64,000 nt of DNA from Affinirhizobium lemnae (GTDB taxonomy: Bacteria > Pseudomonadota > Alphaproteobacteria > Rhizobiales > Rhizobiaceae): contig NZ_JALJQZ010000010.1 in assembly GCF_022968395.1 (NCBI RefSeq), forward strand, positions 1 to 64,000, written 5' to 3'. This document shows, in pieces, positions 44,004 to 54,378 of this stretch (position 1 is the stretch's first letter; each line of letters begins with the position of its first letter). Position numbers and translations under genes: made by a program. The notes below the pieces were generated by a model. That model did not search any database. It was not told the DNA's origin and saw nothing but the letters and a program-made list of their open reading frames with translations.

Positions 44004-44432
44004 ATGAGCCGGATGACACCGTTTGCCAGCCCGCTTCTCCTGGGCTTCGACACAATGGAGAAGACACTCGAACGCCTGACCAAGGCCAATGACGGATATC
44101 CTCCCTACAACATCGAGCGCCTACGCCCAAGCATCGGCGGGGAGCCAGAAAAACTGCGAATCACTCTGGCTGTCGCCGGTTTCGCGGAAGACGATCTGGA
44201 CGTCACCGTGGAGGAAAACCAGCTCATCATTCGCGGACGCCAGGCTGATCCGGGCGAGAGGGAATATCTCTATCGTGGTATCGCCGCGCGCCAGTTCCAG
44301 CGCATGTTTGTTTTGGCAGATGGGATGCAGGTGGCGGGGGCTGGTCTGAAGAATGGCTTGCTTTCGGTTGATCTCGTCCGACCGGAACCGGAGCGAATGG
44401 TGCGAAAAATTAATATTTCCGTCTCAGACTGA
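44004..44432 (+). CDS. Small heat-shock protein, Hsp20/IbpA family
   Basis: The 142-residue chaperone has an alpha-crystallin domain (about residues 35-130) with LRITLAVAGFAEDDLDVTVE, the NQLIIRGRQ strand and GLKNGLLSVDLVRPEPE near the end. Such proteins bind unfolding proteins under stress. AAGGA precedes the ATG; an overlapping TTG one codon earlier is also possible. No ROSE-type thermometer could be shown in the short leader. It probably forms a unit with the DUF1150 gene, a pairing common in rhizobia. Confidence 0.92.
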   Translation: MSRMTPFASPLLLGFDTMEKTLERLTKANDGYPPYNIERLRPSIGGEPEKLRITLAVAGFAEDDLDVTVEENQLIIRGRQADPGEREYLYRGIAARQFQRMFVLADGMQVAGAGLKNGLLSVDLVRPEPERMVRKINISVSD

Positions 44433-44475
44433 TCTTCGTGGCAGTTTTGCCAGAATCAGTAAGACGGAGGCGTCC

Positions 44476-44733
44476 ATGCTCCTGAAGAACACCTCAGCCC
44501 AGTTGACACTCAACGAGCTCGCGCATCTTGGCGCGGGAGAAGTGGGTTACATTCGCAAGATGCGCCTTGAAGATGTGAGCCGCTGCTTTCCGGAAGCTCC
44601 GGAAATTGATCCCGGCCTTGACCTCTGGGCGCTTTTCGGGGCCGATGGCACACCGATCCTGCTGACGGATAACCGTTCCAGCACCTTTTTCAAGGCAGCG
44701 GAAGACGACTTGAAGACCGTCAGCCTCCACTGA
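44476..44733 (+). CDS. DUF1150 family protein
   Basis: The 85-residue protein matches the DUF1150 pattern (LAHLGAGEVGYIRKM, then LDLWALFGADGTPILLTDNR). The family is restricted to alphaproteobacteria and commonly follows an Hsp20 gene, as here (43 bp gap). GGAGG precedes the ATG. No biochemical function is known to me; a link to heat shock is inferred from position. Confidence 0.88.
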   Translation: MLLKNTSAQLTLNELAHLGAGEVGYIRKMRLEDVSRCFPEAPEIDPGLDLWALFGADGTPILLTDNRSSTFFKAAEDDLKTVSLH

Positions 44734-44756
44734 GAGGCAATCGGCCCGTCATGGCA

Positions 44757-44857
44757 TTAAAGCGCGTCGCGATCTTTCAGATTCGCTCCTGACGCTTTAA
44801 CTCTTTGTTTTCACGCATGTCGTTATCGCAAAACCGCGGCACACTTTTGCGCGACAT
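44757..44857. repeat. Rhizobial intergenic mosaic element (RIME-like), two palindromes
   Basis: Two imperfect inverted repeats stand side by side: TTAAAGCGCGTC (44757-44768) with GACGCTTTAA (44791-44800), and ATGTCGTTATCGCAAAA (44817-44833) with TTTTGCGCGACAT (44845-44857). The second palindrome matches my memory of repeats widespread between genes of Rhizobium, Agrobacterium and Sinorhizobium. It lies between convergent genes. Confidence 0.6.
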
Positions 44858-44922
44858 ACTTTAGATGACGGGCTGCCCAAGAGTTATCGCCCCGATTTTC
44901 CCGAGCTAAACCGATTGGCACT

Positions 44923-45630
44923 TCAAGAGATTGAGACGCGCTCGAAGGTCAAGTAAGCGGATGAACGACCTTCGCGGCGAGCCTTCGCCTCGTAACGCGT
45001 GCTGGGCCAGTTCGCAAACGGCGTCAGCCAATCGCTTGGCTCTTGCGCCGTCCAGGCGAAACCGCCATGCGAATAGGTATGTTGCAATGTCCAGTTGACG
45101 TAAGTGTCAATGTCGGAGGCAAAGCAAAACAGGCCGCCCGGTTTCAGGACACGATGGAACCGGTTGAGGTTGACCTGCGACACGAAGCGACGCTTCCAGT
45201 GCTTTTTCTTAGGCCATGGATCCGGATAAAGCAGATCAATCTGATCCAGTGATGCGTCGGGAAGCCAGTCCAGGAGTACCGTCGCATCATCGTCGTATAG
45301 CCGGATGTTGTTCACGCCCGCTTCTTCGACATGGGCCAGTAATTTGGCCATAGAATTGATGAATGGCTCGACACCGATGAAACCGGTTGTCGGTTTCTCC
45401 TTGGCACGGTGGATGAGATGCTCTCCACCGCCAAAGCCGATTTCCAGACGAATACGCTCAACAGGCTCTGGAAAGAGTTGCCCCAGTGCCGCAGGTGCGG
45501 GCTGGGACAAATCCACCTTCAGTTCCGGGAGTCTGGTGGCCATCATGTCGGCCTGCCGCTCCCGCAATGGTTTACCCTTGCGCCGGCCGAAAAACGCCTC
45601 GGTGGCGCGCGACCGACGTTCGGAGTCCAT
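44923..45630 (-). CDS. trmB: tRNA (guanine-N7-)-methyltransferase
   Basis: The 235-residue SAM-dependent enzyme makes m7G46 in tRNA. The SAM-binding loop is [13 protein letters not shown], and the family signature [17 protein letters not shown] with its DPWPKK core is present. It follows metK directly on the same strand (11 bp), so the gene for SAM synthesis and a SAM consumer are co-transcribed. Confidence 0.97.
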   Translation of the reverse strand: MDSERRSRATEAFFGRRKGKPLRERQADMMATRLPELKVDLSQPAPAALGQLFPEPVERIRLEIGFGGGEHLIHRAKEKPTTGFIGVEPFINSMAKLLAHVEEAGVNNIRLYDDDATVLLDWLPDASLDQIDLLYPDPWPKKKHWKRRFVSQVNLNRFHRVLKPGGLFCFASDIDTYVNWTLQHTYSHGGFAWTAQEPSDWLTPFANWPSTRYEAKARREGRSSAYLTFERVSIS

Positions 45631-45641
45631 CGCTTCTATCC

Positions 45642-46880
45642 TCAGTTTTTCAGGGCTTCCTTGAGCGGCTTCACGAGATCCAGCTTTTCCCAGGAGAAGG
45701 AGCCGTCGCGGCCGGCCTTACGCCCGAAATGTCCATAGGAAGCCGTCTTTGCATAGATCGGCTTGTTGAGATCGAGATGGCGGCGAATGCCAGTTGGCGA
45801 CAAATCGATCACCTGACGGATAGCCGCCTCGACTTGGTCTTCGGTTACCTTGCCGGTACCGTGCAGGTCAACATAGATCGACAGCGGCTGGGCGATACCG
45901 ATCGCGTAGGACAGCTGGATCGTGCACTTTTCCGCCAGCCCCGCAGCTACGACATTCTTTGCGATGTAGCGCGCAGCATAGGCAGCCGAACGATCGACCT
46001 TCGTTGTATCCTTGCCCGAGAAGGCGCCGCCGCCGTGAGGCGCTGCGCCACCATAGGTATCCACGATGATTTTACGACCTGTCAGGCCTGCGTCTCCGTC
46101 CGGTCCACCGATAACGAATTTTCCGGTTGGGTTAATGTACCACTTGCAATCATCGGCAATCTTCAGATCACCGAGCGCTTCCCGGATATAGGGTTCGACA
46201 ACGGTACGAACCTTGGCAGAATCCCAGCTCTCATCCAGATGCTGCGTTGAGAGAACGATGGACACAGCCTCCGTCGGCTTTCCATCGACATAGCGCACTG
46301 TGACCTGGCTCTTGGCATCAGGTCCCAGTTTACCAACATCGCCTTCCCCCTTCTTGCGTGCAGTTGCGAGCAACTGCAAAATGCGGTGCGAATAATAGAT
46401 CGGCGCCGGCATCAGGTCCGGTGTCTCGTTGCAGGCGTAACCGAACATGATGCCCTGGTCGCCAGCGCCTTCATTGCCCTGATGGTCAGCGGCGTTATCC
46501 ACGCCCTGGGCAATATCGGCAGACTGAGAATGCAGGAGAACGTCAATCTTGGCAGTGCGCCAATTAAAGCCATCCTGCTCATAGCCGATGTCTTTGATCG
46601 CGCGGCGCGCCGCAGCCTTGAACTTGGAAGGATTGATAACCTCGTTGCCGTTCTTGTCTTGTTTCATAAGGCTCGGCGGCAGTCGGACTTCGCCGGCGAT
46701 GACCACCCGGTTCGTCGTAGCAAGCGTCTCGCAGGCGATGCGCACTTTCCAGGGATCAACCCCGGTCTTGGCCGCTTCACGATAGACGAGATCCACGATT
46801 TCGTCGGAGATCCGATCGCAAACTTTGTCAGGATGGCCTTCTGCGACAGACTCGCTGGTGAACAGGTAATTGGCGCGCAT
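45642..46880 (-). CDS. metK: S-adenosylmethionine synthase
   Basis: The 412-residue enzyme makes S-adenosylmethionine from methionine and ATP. Characteristic motifs are [27 protein letters not shown] and [19 protein letters not shown]. The ATG at 46880 follows AGGGGAA; ten codons upstream there is an alternative in-frame start that would add a non-conserved leader. I could not identify a SAM riboswitch in the 5' region. Confidence 0.97.
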   Translation of the reverse strand: MRANYLFTSESVAEGHPDKVCDRISDEIVDLVYREAAKTGVDPWKVRIACETLATTNRVVIAGEVRLPPSLMKQDKNGNEVINPSKFKAAARRAIKDIGYEQDGFNWRTAKIDVLLHSQSADIAQGVDNAADHQGNEGAGDQGIMFGYACNETPDLMPAPIYYSHRILQLLATARKKGEGDVGKLGPDAKSQVTVRYVDGKPTEAVSIVLSTQHLDESWDSAKVRTVVEPYIREALGDLKIADDCKWYINPTGKFVIGGPDGDAGLTGRKIIVDTYGGAAPHGGGAFSGKDTTKVDRSAAYAARYIAKNVVAAGLAEKCTIQLSYAIGIAQPLSIYVDLHGTGKVTEDQVEAAIRQVIDLSPTGIRRHLDLNKPIYAKTASYGHFGRKAGRDGSFSWEKLDLVKPLKEALKN

Positions 46881-47023
46881 GCTGGGATTCCCCTCAAGAA
46901 CAAACCGCAACTGTCCTAGTCACTTCCAACCGTCATGACAAGGACAGAACCACATAAATATATCTTTATATGGCACAGTCTGGTTTAAGAAGGGTAGCTT
47001 TCGCTATTTTTTCTGCGTCAAAC

Positions 47024-47051
47024 GAAAAAAAGCGGCCTTTCAACCGCTTTT
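47024..47051 (-). terminator. Intrinsic terminator between the XRE regulator and metK
   Basis: On the minus strand AAAGCGG and CCGCTTT form a stem around TTGAAAGG... of 9 bases, followed by a T run. It ends the regulator transcript about 23 bp after its stop and isolates metK, which must have its own promoter. Confidence 0.8.
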
Positions 47052-47073
47052 CTCTGAACAATGTGGTAAGACG

Positions 47074-47493
47074 TCAGTCCACATCACCGTCGGCGGCCAA
47101 TGCCTTCACAAGGTCCACAACCTTGCGACGGACCTTTGGATCAGAAATCTTGACGAAGGCGCGATTGAGTTGAAGACCTTCCGATGACGACAAGAAATCC
47201 ACCACGTAGTTTGAACTGGAAGCCTCTGCCATGCCGCCCAGGGCGGAAGATTGCTCACCTGGCGCATCTTCGAAAAAGAATGAAACAGGTACATTCAGTA
47301 TGCTGGAGATATTCTGCAACCGGCTCGCACCAACGCGGTTCGTGCCTTTTTCGTATTTCTGGATCTGCTGAAAGGTAATGCCAAGGCTTTCCCCCAGCTT
47401 TTCCTGGCTCATCCCCAGCATCGTGCGCCGAAGTCGGATGCGGCTTCCGACATGTATATCAATCGGGTTCGGCTTCTTCTTGTTTTCCATCAT
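47074..47493 (-). CDS. XRE family transcriptional regulator
   Basis: The 139-residue protein has a Cro/CI-type helix-turn-helix in the first 75 residues (GSRIRLRRTMLGMSQEKLGE, then TFQQIQKYEKGTNRVGASRL). A C-terminal extension of about 60 residues follows (LNRAFVKISDPKVRRKVVDL), typical of the SinR/PhrR-like regulators conserved upstream of metK in Rhizobiales. Target genes are unknown; its constant position suggests an old link with the cluster, but a terminator separates it from metK. Confidence 0.9.
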   Translation of the reverse strand: MMENKKKPNPIDIHVGSRIRLRRTMLGMSQEKLGESLGITFQQIQKYEKGTNRVGASRLQNISSILNVPVSFFFEDAPGEQSSALGGMAEASSSNYVVDFLSSSEGLQLNRAFVKISDPKVRRKVVDLVKALAADGDVD

Positions 47494-47640
47494 TTCACGC
47501 GTCCTAATTTTTTCTCAATTGTCCCCACAGCCCGCAGAACGTGCAAATATACGTTATTGCTAATATCCGCTGCCCAAACGGCTGATTGCAATAAGGCGGC
47601 ACGACGTGCGCGAGCACTATGCAATTTTAGGGGTTTGCGG

Positions 47641-49242
47641 TCAATTGAGCTTTATTTTGTAACCTAGGCGCGAAATTACTGCAATCAAAAACAGCGATAT
47701 GAAAATCAACCAAAAATTGTTATTGCGCGTAAAGCTGTTCCAATCAGAGACATAAGGTCCACTCAAGGTGGAATCAACAAATCCTTTCTGGCCAAAATCG
47801 AGACCCTGCAATATGTCACCATGGGGATTTATGATTGCAGAGATACCGCTGTTCGCGGCACGAATCAGAGGAAGACCGGTTTCAACGGCACGCAAGCGGG
47901 ATTGGAGAAAGTGCTGGTAGGGCCCCGGCGTATCTCCAAACCAGGCATCATTCGTCAAGTTGAGGACGAAAGAGGCCTTGTTTACGTCCGGCGTTATTTC
48001 ATCCGGAAAAATAGCCTCGTAGCAAATCAGTGGATACAAGAGCCTTCCGTCTGGAAGGGTGATGAGCGAGCGGGTAGAACCAGCAGTAAAGCCACCGGGC
48101 ATATTAACGATATTGCCGATTCCGACCGAGTTCCAAAACGCCTCATAGGGAAGATATTCGCCAAAGGGCGTAAGATGAACCTTATCGGATGCACCAATGA
48201 TTTGTCCCTGGTCATCGATGGCGTAAATCGAATTGTAATAACGGGTCGGCTGGCCTGCGCGCGCCCCCTCCGCTCGCACTACACCCGCAATCAAAACCTG
48301 CCCATCGCTTAAGACATCTGCAATGCGTGAAAGCGCATCGCGATTTTCCGTCAGCAAGAACGGCACCGAAGTTTCCGGCCAGACAATTATATCTGGCCTT
48401 CTCTGGCCCGGCTTCGGGGGGTGCGATGACAAAGACAGGTGCTCTTCGAAGACGGCCTCCCGCTCCCTGTTGTCCATCTTTCGTGCCTGATCAATGGAGG
48501 GTTGAACGATCCTTATGGTGAAAGGCGTATCTGAAGCCTTTGGGTCGGTCGGGAGAGGCTGGTTCAAGCGGTAATAGCCGTAACCAAAATGTGCGCAAGT
48601 CAACAGAACCGACAGAATGACTCCCGTTGCCAATCCACGACGTGTGCCGAACAAAGCGGGCGTGGATAGAACAAATACTGCGCAGCCAGTCACGCCCAGA
48701 ATACCTATGGCGTGCGCGGATTGCATCATGATCGGGATCGGCATGACGCCATAGCCGATGGCGTTCCACGGAAAGCCGGTCAGCAGAATTCCACGCAGCC
48801 ATTCCGCAAGCGTAAAGCTGACGGCGAGCGCCGCCAAACGGCCAAAGCCCTCCGACCAAAGCAGACCTGCCAGCATTGTCGCGAGGCCATAATAAAGCGC
48901 AAGAAATGCAGGAAGACCGAAGATGGCCAACGGCAGCGCCCAGGCGAATTCGTCTCCGTCCACAAGCAGTGCGTTGCCCAGCCACCAGAGTCCGGCGACG
49001 AAGTAACCAAAGCCAAAAAGCCAGCCGAGGACAAAGCTCGCTCGGCATCGTCCCAGGATGCCGGTTCCGGGCGCACTGGCACATCCATCCATCAACCAGA
49101 CGAGAAGAGTGAAGGACACGAACAGAGCTGCAACAAACGAGAACGGAGGAAGGGCCAAAGCTCCGAGCGCTCCGGCGAAAATGGCAAGGAGGGCCCGACG
49201 AAAGCCCCATAGCAGAATGACCCTATCCGCCAGACGCTCCAT
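47641..49242 (-). CDS. lnt: Apolipoprotein N-acyltransferase
   Basis: The 533-residue inner-membrane enzyme adds the third acyl chain to lipoproteins. About six N-terminal membrane helices precede the nitrilase-like periplasmic domain, with catalytic Glu in IIVWPETSVPF, Lys in SDKVHLTPFGEY and Cys in YPLICYEAIFP; a last membrane helix ends the protein. The ATG at 49242 with AAGGGG upstream was preferred to a GTG two codons earlier. It is downstream of corC in the miaB-phoH-ybeY-corC-lnt cluster. Confidence 0.96.
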   Translation of the reverse strand: MERLADRVILLWGFRRALLAIFAGALGALALPPFSFVAALFVSFTLLVWLMDGCASAPGTGILGRCRASFVLGWLFGFGYFVAGLWWLGNALLVDGDEFAWALPLAIFGLPAFLALYYGLATMLAGLLWSEGFGRLAALAVSFTLAEWLRGILLTGFPWNAIGYGVMPIPIMMQSAHAIGILGVTGCAVFVLSTPALFGTRRGLATGVILSVLLTCAHFGYGYYRLNQPLPTDPKASDTPFTIRIVQPSIDQARKMDNREREAVFEEHLSLSSHPPKPGQRRPDIIVWPETSVPFLLTENRDALSRIADVLSDGQVLIAGVVRAEGARAGQPTRYYNSIYAIDDQGQIIGASDKVHLTPFGEYLPYEAFWNSVGIGNIVNMPGGFTAGSTRSLITLPDGRLLYPLICYEAIFPDEITPDVNKASFVLNLTNDAWFGDTPGPYQHFLQSRLRAVETGLPLIRAANSGISAIINPHGDILQGLDFGQKGFVDSTLSGPYVSDWNSFTRNNNFWLIFISLFLIAVISRLGYKIKLN

Positions 49243-49340
49243 TCCCACCCCTTTTCGGATCCGCTCAACGAATCGATTCGGCCGATTTGATGCGGCCTTC
49301 CTGGCAACTGTTTAGCAGGAAGGCCGAACGGGTCAAAAGG

Positions 49341-50507
49341 TCATGGTGATGAGGTCTGCTCTTCAGCACGTGGCGTTGACGCGACTGCCTCGGGCTCGGA
49401 AATCGGCGCATCCTGCTCCCCCTTCGGCAAGCGGCGGCGCGCAACAATCTGTTTGCGCCGAACGATCCGCACACGCTTGATCCGCCGCGGATCAGCATCG
49501 AGAATCTGAAACTCGAAGCCGGGCACCGCCTGGACCAGTTCTCCGCGCACAGGAATGCGACCGAGCGCAGAAAAGATCAGGCCGCCCAGAGTATCGACAT
49601 CGTCGAGCTTTTCGGCAATATCGAAATCCGATCCGATCGCTTTCGCTATGTCTTCCAGTTCGACGCGCGCATCGGCAAGCCAGATGTCGTCGCCGGTACG
49701 AGAAAACATGACTTCTTCGTCGTCATGCTCATCGTCCACATCACCAATGACCATTTCGACGATGTCTTCGTGGCTCACCAGTCCGTCCGTGCCGCCATAT
49801 TCGTCGATGACCAGCGCCATCTGGGTGCGGGTTGCCTGCATGGTTCGCAGCAGGTCCGAGGCGAGCATGGATGGCGGAACAAACAGCACTTTGCGGATGA
49901 GGCCCGCCTCCGCCACGGTCTTGGTGAGATCGACGCGCCCCAAATCGAAGGCCGACCTTGGCACTCGCACAGGCTTTTCCTTCGAAACTGCATCCGGCGC
50001 CACATCCACCTGCACCGTCTTGGCAGTCGACGTCCTGCGTTTGTTACGCGCCTGTTTAGCCAGATAGGACAGAAGGTCGCGGATATGGACGAAGCCACGC
50101 GGATCATCCAGCGTTTCGCTGTAAATCGGCATACGGGAGCGCCCCGTTTCTTCAAAGTGGATCAGCAGCTCGCCTAATGTCATCGTGATATCGATGGCCT
50201 CGATATCGGCACGGGGCACCATGACATCCTCGACCCGGACTTCCCGGAAACGAAGGATATTGTGCAACATGTCGCGCTCTTCAGGAGAAAATGCTGCACC
50301 CACCGCAGTATCGGTCAAAAGCGCATCGGCAAGATCCTCGCGCAACCGTTCTCCTTGCGCCGGACGCAAAAGCCTTACAGCTCTCGCCCAGAAGGAATTG
50401 CCGTTGCGACTGCTCGCTTCACGCTTTAACGGACTGCCACCTTCATCAGAAGATGAGTGCTCCGATTCGGTGCCGCTGTGCGCGGCGCTGGTCGAAATCT
50501 CGTTCAT
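49341..50507 (-). CDS. corC: CBS-domain transporter-associated protein, CorC/hemolysin C family
   Basis: The 388-residue protein has a basic low-complexity N-terminus, two CBS domains (about 95-290, with the REVRVEDVMVPRADIEAID start and the ALVIDEYGGTDGLVSHEDI signature) and a C-terminal CorC_HlyC domain (GDDIWLADARVELEDI). These proteins are linked to Mg/Co efflux. A longer than usual insertion between the CBS repeats (around 150-185) is rich in Lys/Arg/Thr. It lies between ybeY and lnt, as in many proteobacteria. Confidence 0.93.
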   Translation of the reverse strand: MNEISTSAAHSGTESEHSSSDEGGSPLKREASSRNGNSFWARAVRLLRPAQGERLREDLADALLTDTAVGAAFSPEERDMLHNILRFREVRVEDVMVPRADIEAIDITMTLGELLIHFEETGRSRMPIYSETLDDPRGFVHIRDLLSYLAKQARNKRRTSTAKTVQVDVAPDAVSKEKPVRVPRSAFDLGRVDLTKTVAEAGLIRKVLFVPPSMLASDLLRTMQATRTQMALVIDEYGGTDGLVSHEDIVEMVIGDVDDEHDDEEVMFSRTGDDIWLADARVELEDIAKAIGSDFDIAEKLDDVDTLGGLIFSALGRIPVRGELVQAVPGFEFQILDADPRRIKRVRIVRRKQIVARRRLPKGEQDAPISEPEAVASTPRAEEQTSSP

Positions 50508-50517
50508 AGTTCCAAGT

Positions 50518-51027
50518 TTACACTATCGGGTCCTGTCCCGCATAGGGGTCAGATAGGCCGAGCTCTGCCAAAATGCGAGTCTCCAGCTCTTCCATTTTTT
50601 CTGCTTCGTCATCATTCAGGTGGTCGTAGCCGAACAGGTGCAAAAATCCATGCACCATCAGATGGATCAAATGGTCCTCGAAAGGCTTCTCGAGGTCAAG
50701 CGCTTCCCGCTCGACGGTATCACGGGCAATGACGATGTCACCCAACATCGGACCCGGTTTCTTGCCCGGCGTGATGGGGAATGCAGGAAAGGACAGAACA
50801 TTGGTCGGCTTGTCCTTGCCACGCCATTCGGTGTTGATTTCACGAATCGATTCGTCGTCCGTGAAGACAAGTGAAAGCTCGACGGGATGAGAAGGAAAAG
50901 GCTGCTTTTCGTGGCCTGCAAGGTACGTGGCAGCACATACCAGCACCTTATCCACCGTCCTCAGCAATTCGTCTTCATTACCCCAGCGTTCATCTTCGAC
51001 GCTGATCTGTATGTCGAGTTTAGGCAT
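50518..51027 (-). CDS. ybeY: Endoribonuclease YbeY
   Basis: The 169-residue metalloprotein functions in rRNA maturation and ribosome quality control. The zinc site HGFLHLFGYDHLNDDEA (HxxxHxxxxDH type) is intact, and the RGKDKPTNVLSFP segment is typical. It lies 14 bp after phoH and 10 bp before corC on the same strand. Confidence 0.97.
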   Translation of the reverse strand: MPKLDIQISVEDERWGNEDELLRTVDKVLVCAATYLAGHEKQPFPSHPVELSLVFTDDESIREINTEWRGKDKPTNVLSFPAFPITPGKKPGPMLGDIVIARDTVEREALDLEKPFEDHLIHLMVHGFLHLFGYDHLNDDEAEKMEELETRILAELGLSDPYAGQDPIV

Positions 51028-51041
51028 AGAACATGGGATTC

Positions 51042-52100
51042 TTACGAATCCGCTGCCTCGCTTTCCTCATGCACGGCATATTGCGCGTCATAGGCTTGAA
51101 CGATCCGGCCAACCAACGGGTGGCGGACAACATCAGTATCCTTAAAGCGGATTACCGAAATCCCTTCCACGCCTTTCAGGATTTGGAGTGCTTCCACAAG
51201 CCCGGATTTCACACCACGAGGCAGGTCAACCTGGCTCGGATCGCCGGTAATGATCATCCGCGAATTTTCACCAAGACGGGTCAGAAACATCTTCATCTGC
51301 ATGGATGTCGTGTTCTGCGCTTCGTCGAGAATGACCGCCGCATTGGCAAGGGTGCGTCCGCGCATGAAGGCCAGCGGTGCTATTTCAATGACACCGGCGG
51401 TAATTGCGCGCTCCACCTTGTCCCCGGGCATCATGTCATAAAGGGCGTCATAGAGTGGACGAAGGTAGGGATCGACCTTCTCCTTCATGTCACCGGGTAG
51501 AAAACCCAGACGCTCCCCCGCCTCCACGGCTGGACGCGACAGGATGATCTTGTCGACAGCACCTCGTTCTAAAAGTTGCGCGGCATGAGCAACGGCGAGA
51601 TAGGTTTTGCCAGTGCCAGCCGGACCGACGCCGAACACAAGTTCAGAACGCTCCAGTGCGCGCATATAGGCGTCCTGAGTCGGGGTGCGCGCCGAAATGG
51701 TTTTCTTGCGTGTGGCAATCTGCGCCATGGAAAGCTTCGCCTTCCGTTCAAGTGTCGGCAGCGTCAATTGGTCATCGGCGGCCACTGCCATGCGAATGGC
51801 TCCCTCTACGTCCGACACGTCTACGGAACCGCCCCTTTGAAGACGCTCATATAGAAAATCGAGTGCGCGGCGTGCCTGGTTGGTCGCCTGCAGTTCACCG
51901 GTTATGCTGACAGAATTGCCGCGGGCGCGGGCATCGATGTGAAGGCGTTCTTCGAGAAGCTTCAGATGCTGATCGAACCGACCGAACAGTTCGCTTGCCA
52001 GCCGGTTGTTCTCAAACGTCAAAACGAAGTGATTGGCGTCTATCGCAGCGGCGCGGGTGTTGCGCGATGATGAGGGGTGTACCAGTTCACGTTCGTTCAA
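51042..52100 (-). CDS. phoH: PhoH family ATPase
   Basis: The 352-residue protein has an N-terminal KH-like region (about 25-110) and a RecA-like ATPase core. The core has Walker A GVGPAGTGKTYLAVAHA, Walker B AAVILDEAQNTT and the following ITGDPSQVDLP motif. Its nucleic acid role with YbeY is inferred from their constant adjacency. It is preceded by miaB (35 bp). Confidence 0.95.
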   Translation of the reverse strand: MNERELVHPSSSRNTRAAAIDANHFVLTFENNRLASELFGRFDQHLKLLEERLHIDARARGNSVSITGELQATNQARRALDFLYERLQRGGSVDVSDVEGAIRMAVAADDQLTLPTLERKAKLSMAQIATRKKTISARTPTQDAYMRALERSELVFGVGPAGTGKTYLAVAHAAQLLERGAVDKIILSRPAVEAGERLGFLPGDMKEKVDPYLRPLYDALYDMMPGDKVERAITAGVIEIAPLAFMRGRTLANAAVILDEAQNTTSMQMKMFLTRLGENSRMIITGDPSQVDLPRGVKSGLVEALQILKGVEGISVIRFKDTDVVRHPLVGRIVQAYDAQYAVHEESEAADS

Positions 52101-52135
52101 GTAGGCATGCTCCCAACAGGATCGATGGTCAGAGT

Positions 52136-53539
52136 TTAACGCTCAATCCGCTCCGCAAACAAGCTGTTTGGTCCGGTGCCGACGATTCGTACAGAAATAA
52201 TGTCACCGATTTGCGATGATTTTGCATCAACATTCACAGATTGCAGCCACGGAGAACGACCAATCAGTTGCCCTGGCATGCGACCCGGCTTTTCAAGCAG
52301 GATATCGATGACTTTGCCGACGCATGATTCGGCGAATTCATGCTGCTGCTTCAAGAGCAATGCCTGCAGCCTTTCCAGGCGCTCCGCCTTGACCTCTTCC
52401 GCTACCTGAGAACCGAGCTCCGCGCCCGGCGTTCCCGGCCGTGTCGAATATTTGAACGAGAAGGATTGCGCATAACGAACTGTTTCCACCAGCTTCAGCG
52501 TATCCTCGAATTCGGCATCCGTCTCGCCGGGGAAGCCAACGATGAAGTCGCCGGAAAGAGCAATATCAGGGCGTGCCGCGCGAATACGTTCAATAAGGCG
52601 AACATACTCGTCTGCCGTATGTCGCCGGTTCATGGCCTTCAGGACCCGATCAGAACCCGCCTGAACCGGAAGATGGAGGTAAGGCATGAGGGCACGCAGG
52701 TCCCGATGCGCCTCGATCAGCCGATCATCCATGTCACGCGGATGGCTTGTCGTGTAGCGAAGTCGCGCAAGGCCCGGAATTTCTGCCAGCCGGTAGAGCA
52801 GATCGCCAAGCCCCCAGCTTGAACCGTCCGATCCCATTCCATGCCACGCATTGACGTTCTGCCCCAGCAGCGTGATCTCACGAACGCCGGCATCAACGAG
52901 CTTGTTCGCCTCATCGAGTATCTGCGCCAGTGGACGGGAAACCTCGGAACCGCGGGTATATGGTACGACGCAGAAGGTGCAGAACTTGTCGCATCCTTCC
53001 TGCACTGTCAGGAAGGAGGTTACGCCGCGCGAGCGGATCACCTTCTTGTCCGGCACCGGCAAGTGTTCGAACTTGTCTTCGACCGCGTAGTCTGTATCGA
53101 CAACACGTTCGCCCTGACGAGCGCGTTTCAGAGCTTGCGGCAGGCGGTGATAGGTCTGCGGACCGATGACGACATCGACTGCGGAGGAGCGGCGTAGAAT
53201 TTCCTCGCCTTCCGCCTGCGCAACGCAGCCCGTGACCCCGATCATCAACTCCCTGCCTTCGGCATTGCGCTCCTTCTTCATGTCGCGCAAACGGCCCAGA
53301 GCGGAATAGACCTTGTCGGCCGCTTTTTCGCGGATATGACAGGTGTTCAACAGTACGAGGTCAGCGTCCTCAGCCGTATCGGTCGTGACATAGCCTTCGC
53401 TGGCAAGCGCGTCGCCCATACGCACGGAATCGTAGACATTCATCTGACACCCGTAGGTCTTGATGAACACCTTACGTGCATTGGTGCGGTCAGCGGCCTG
53501 AGCCACCGGGTTCGGGATGAGAGCTGTCTGGTCGGTCAT
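52136..53539 (-). CDS. miaB: tRNA-2-methylthio-N6-dimethylallyladenosine synthase
   Basis: The 467-residue radical SAM methylthiotransferase modifies A37 of tRNAs reading UNN codons. The N-terminal UPF0004 domain has three cysteines ([21 protein letters not shown]), the radical SAM cluster motif is [15 protein letters not shown], and a TRAM domain ends the protein. It heads the miaB-phoH-ybeY-corC-lnt gene series. Confidence 0.97.
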   Translation of the reverse strand: MTDQTALIPNPVAQAADRTNARKVFIKTYGCQMNVYDSVRMGDALASEGYVTTDTAEDADLVLLNTCHIREKAADKVYSALGRLRDMKKERNAEGRELMIGVTGCVAQAEGEEILRRSSAVDVVIGPQTYHRLPQALKRARQGERVVDTDYAVEDKFEHLPVPDKKVIRSRGVTSFLTVQEGCDKFCTFCVVPYTRGSEVSRPLAQILDEANKLVDAGVREITLLGQNVNAWHGMGSDGSSWGLGDLLYRLAEIPGLARLRYTTSHPRDMDDRLIEAHRDLRALMPYLHLPVQAGSDRVLKAMNRRHTADEYVRLIERIRAARPDIALSGDFIVGFPGETDAEFEDTLKLVETVRYAQSFSFKYSTRPGTPGAELGSQVAEEVKAERLERLQALLLKQQHEFAESCVGKVIDILLEKPGRMPGQLIGRSPWLQSVNVDAKSSQIGDIISVRIVGTGPNSLFAERIER

Positions 53540-53583
53540 GGCGGGTTCTTTACTGCAAGATCGCCCGGAAATGAAGGGTTCTT

Positions 53584-54378
53584 TCAGCCAGAACGCGGGT
53601 AAAGGCGCTGATTGAGCATCGTGCGCAGGCGCAAGACCACCGATGCGCCCGCAACCTTGCGGTTCGTGTCTGCGCGAAACTCGACAGCCTCACCAAAATC
53701 CACGTCGACTTCCAGCGCTTCGGCCTTCAGAACGCCCATCAGGTGGGGCGTAAGCTCTATATCACCGGGCCAGGCTGCGATCGGTCGATGATAGCGCCCC
53801 ATCGGCATTCCGTAGATGCCCGTATAGGCAATCGAAACCGGCTGCACATAGACCACACCCTCTGGTGAGGAGGCCACGGCGGCGCTTGCGGCGCCGAAAA
53901 GCGATGACTTCACATCAAGCAGACGGTTGCCATCCGATGTTGTCCCCTCAGGGAAGAGAACGACGATCTCGCCACCGCCAAGCCGCGATGCAATCTCGTT
54001 CACTTGGTCTCCGGCTTTGCGCTTCTGTTCGCGCTCGACGAAGATCGTCTTCTGAAGCTTGGCCAGAACGCCGAAGACCGGCCAGCTAGCGACTTCCGCC
54101 TTGGCGACGTAGACCACGTCTGCGACGGAGCCGAGGACGAGGATATCCTTCCAGGATGCATGGTTTGCGGCAATCATCAGCGGGCGACGCGCTTCCAGGC
54201 TCCCGTGAGTGCGAACATGAATGCCCAGCAGCCGACATGCTACCCGATGCCACAAACGCGGCAGGGTTCGTCGCAGGCGCCAGTCGAACTTCAGCCCCAA
54301 CAGTTGCACGGGCAGCAGACAGAGTGTGACGACTGCGAGGATGAAAACAATCGCGACGATTCGCAACCAAGCGATCAC
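53584..54378 (-). CDS. 1-acyl-sn-glycerol-3-phosphate acyltransferase (PlsC-like)
   Basis: The 264-residue membrane-associated acyltransferase has a hydrophobic N-terminus (residues 4-28), the catalytic NHASWKDI (HX4D) motif and the [12 protein letters not shown] substrate motif. It should acylate lysophosphatidate or a related lipid such as a rhizobial ornithine lipid precursor; the exact acceptor cannot be decided. It starts at GTG overlapping the stop of the Fur-family gene (GTGA), so the two are coupled. Confidence 0.92.
   Translation of the reverse strand: MIAWLRIVAIVFILAVVTLCLLPVQLLGLKFDWRLRRTLPRLWHRVACRLLGIHVRTHGSLEARRPLMIAANHASWKDILVLGSVADVVYVAKAEVASWPVFGVLAKLQKTIFVEREQKRKAGDQVNEIASRLGGGEIVVLFPEGTTSDGNRLLDVKSSLFGAASAAVASSPEGVVYVQPVSIAYTGIYGMPMGRYHRPIAAWPGDIELTPHLMGVLKAEALEVDVDFGEAVEFRADTNRKVAGASVVLRLRTMLNQRLYPRSG

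Noticed and set aside
46881-47023. Possible SAM riboswitch before metK
   Set aside because: I could not find the conserved SAM-II or SAM/SAH pseudoknot elements; only a terminator of the upstream gene and an AT-rich stretch are visible.
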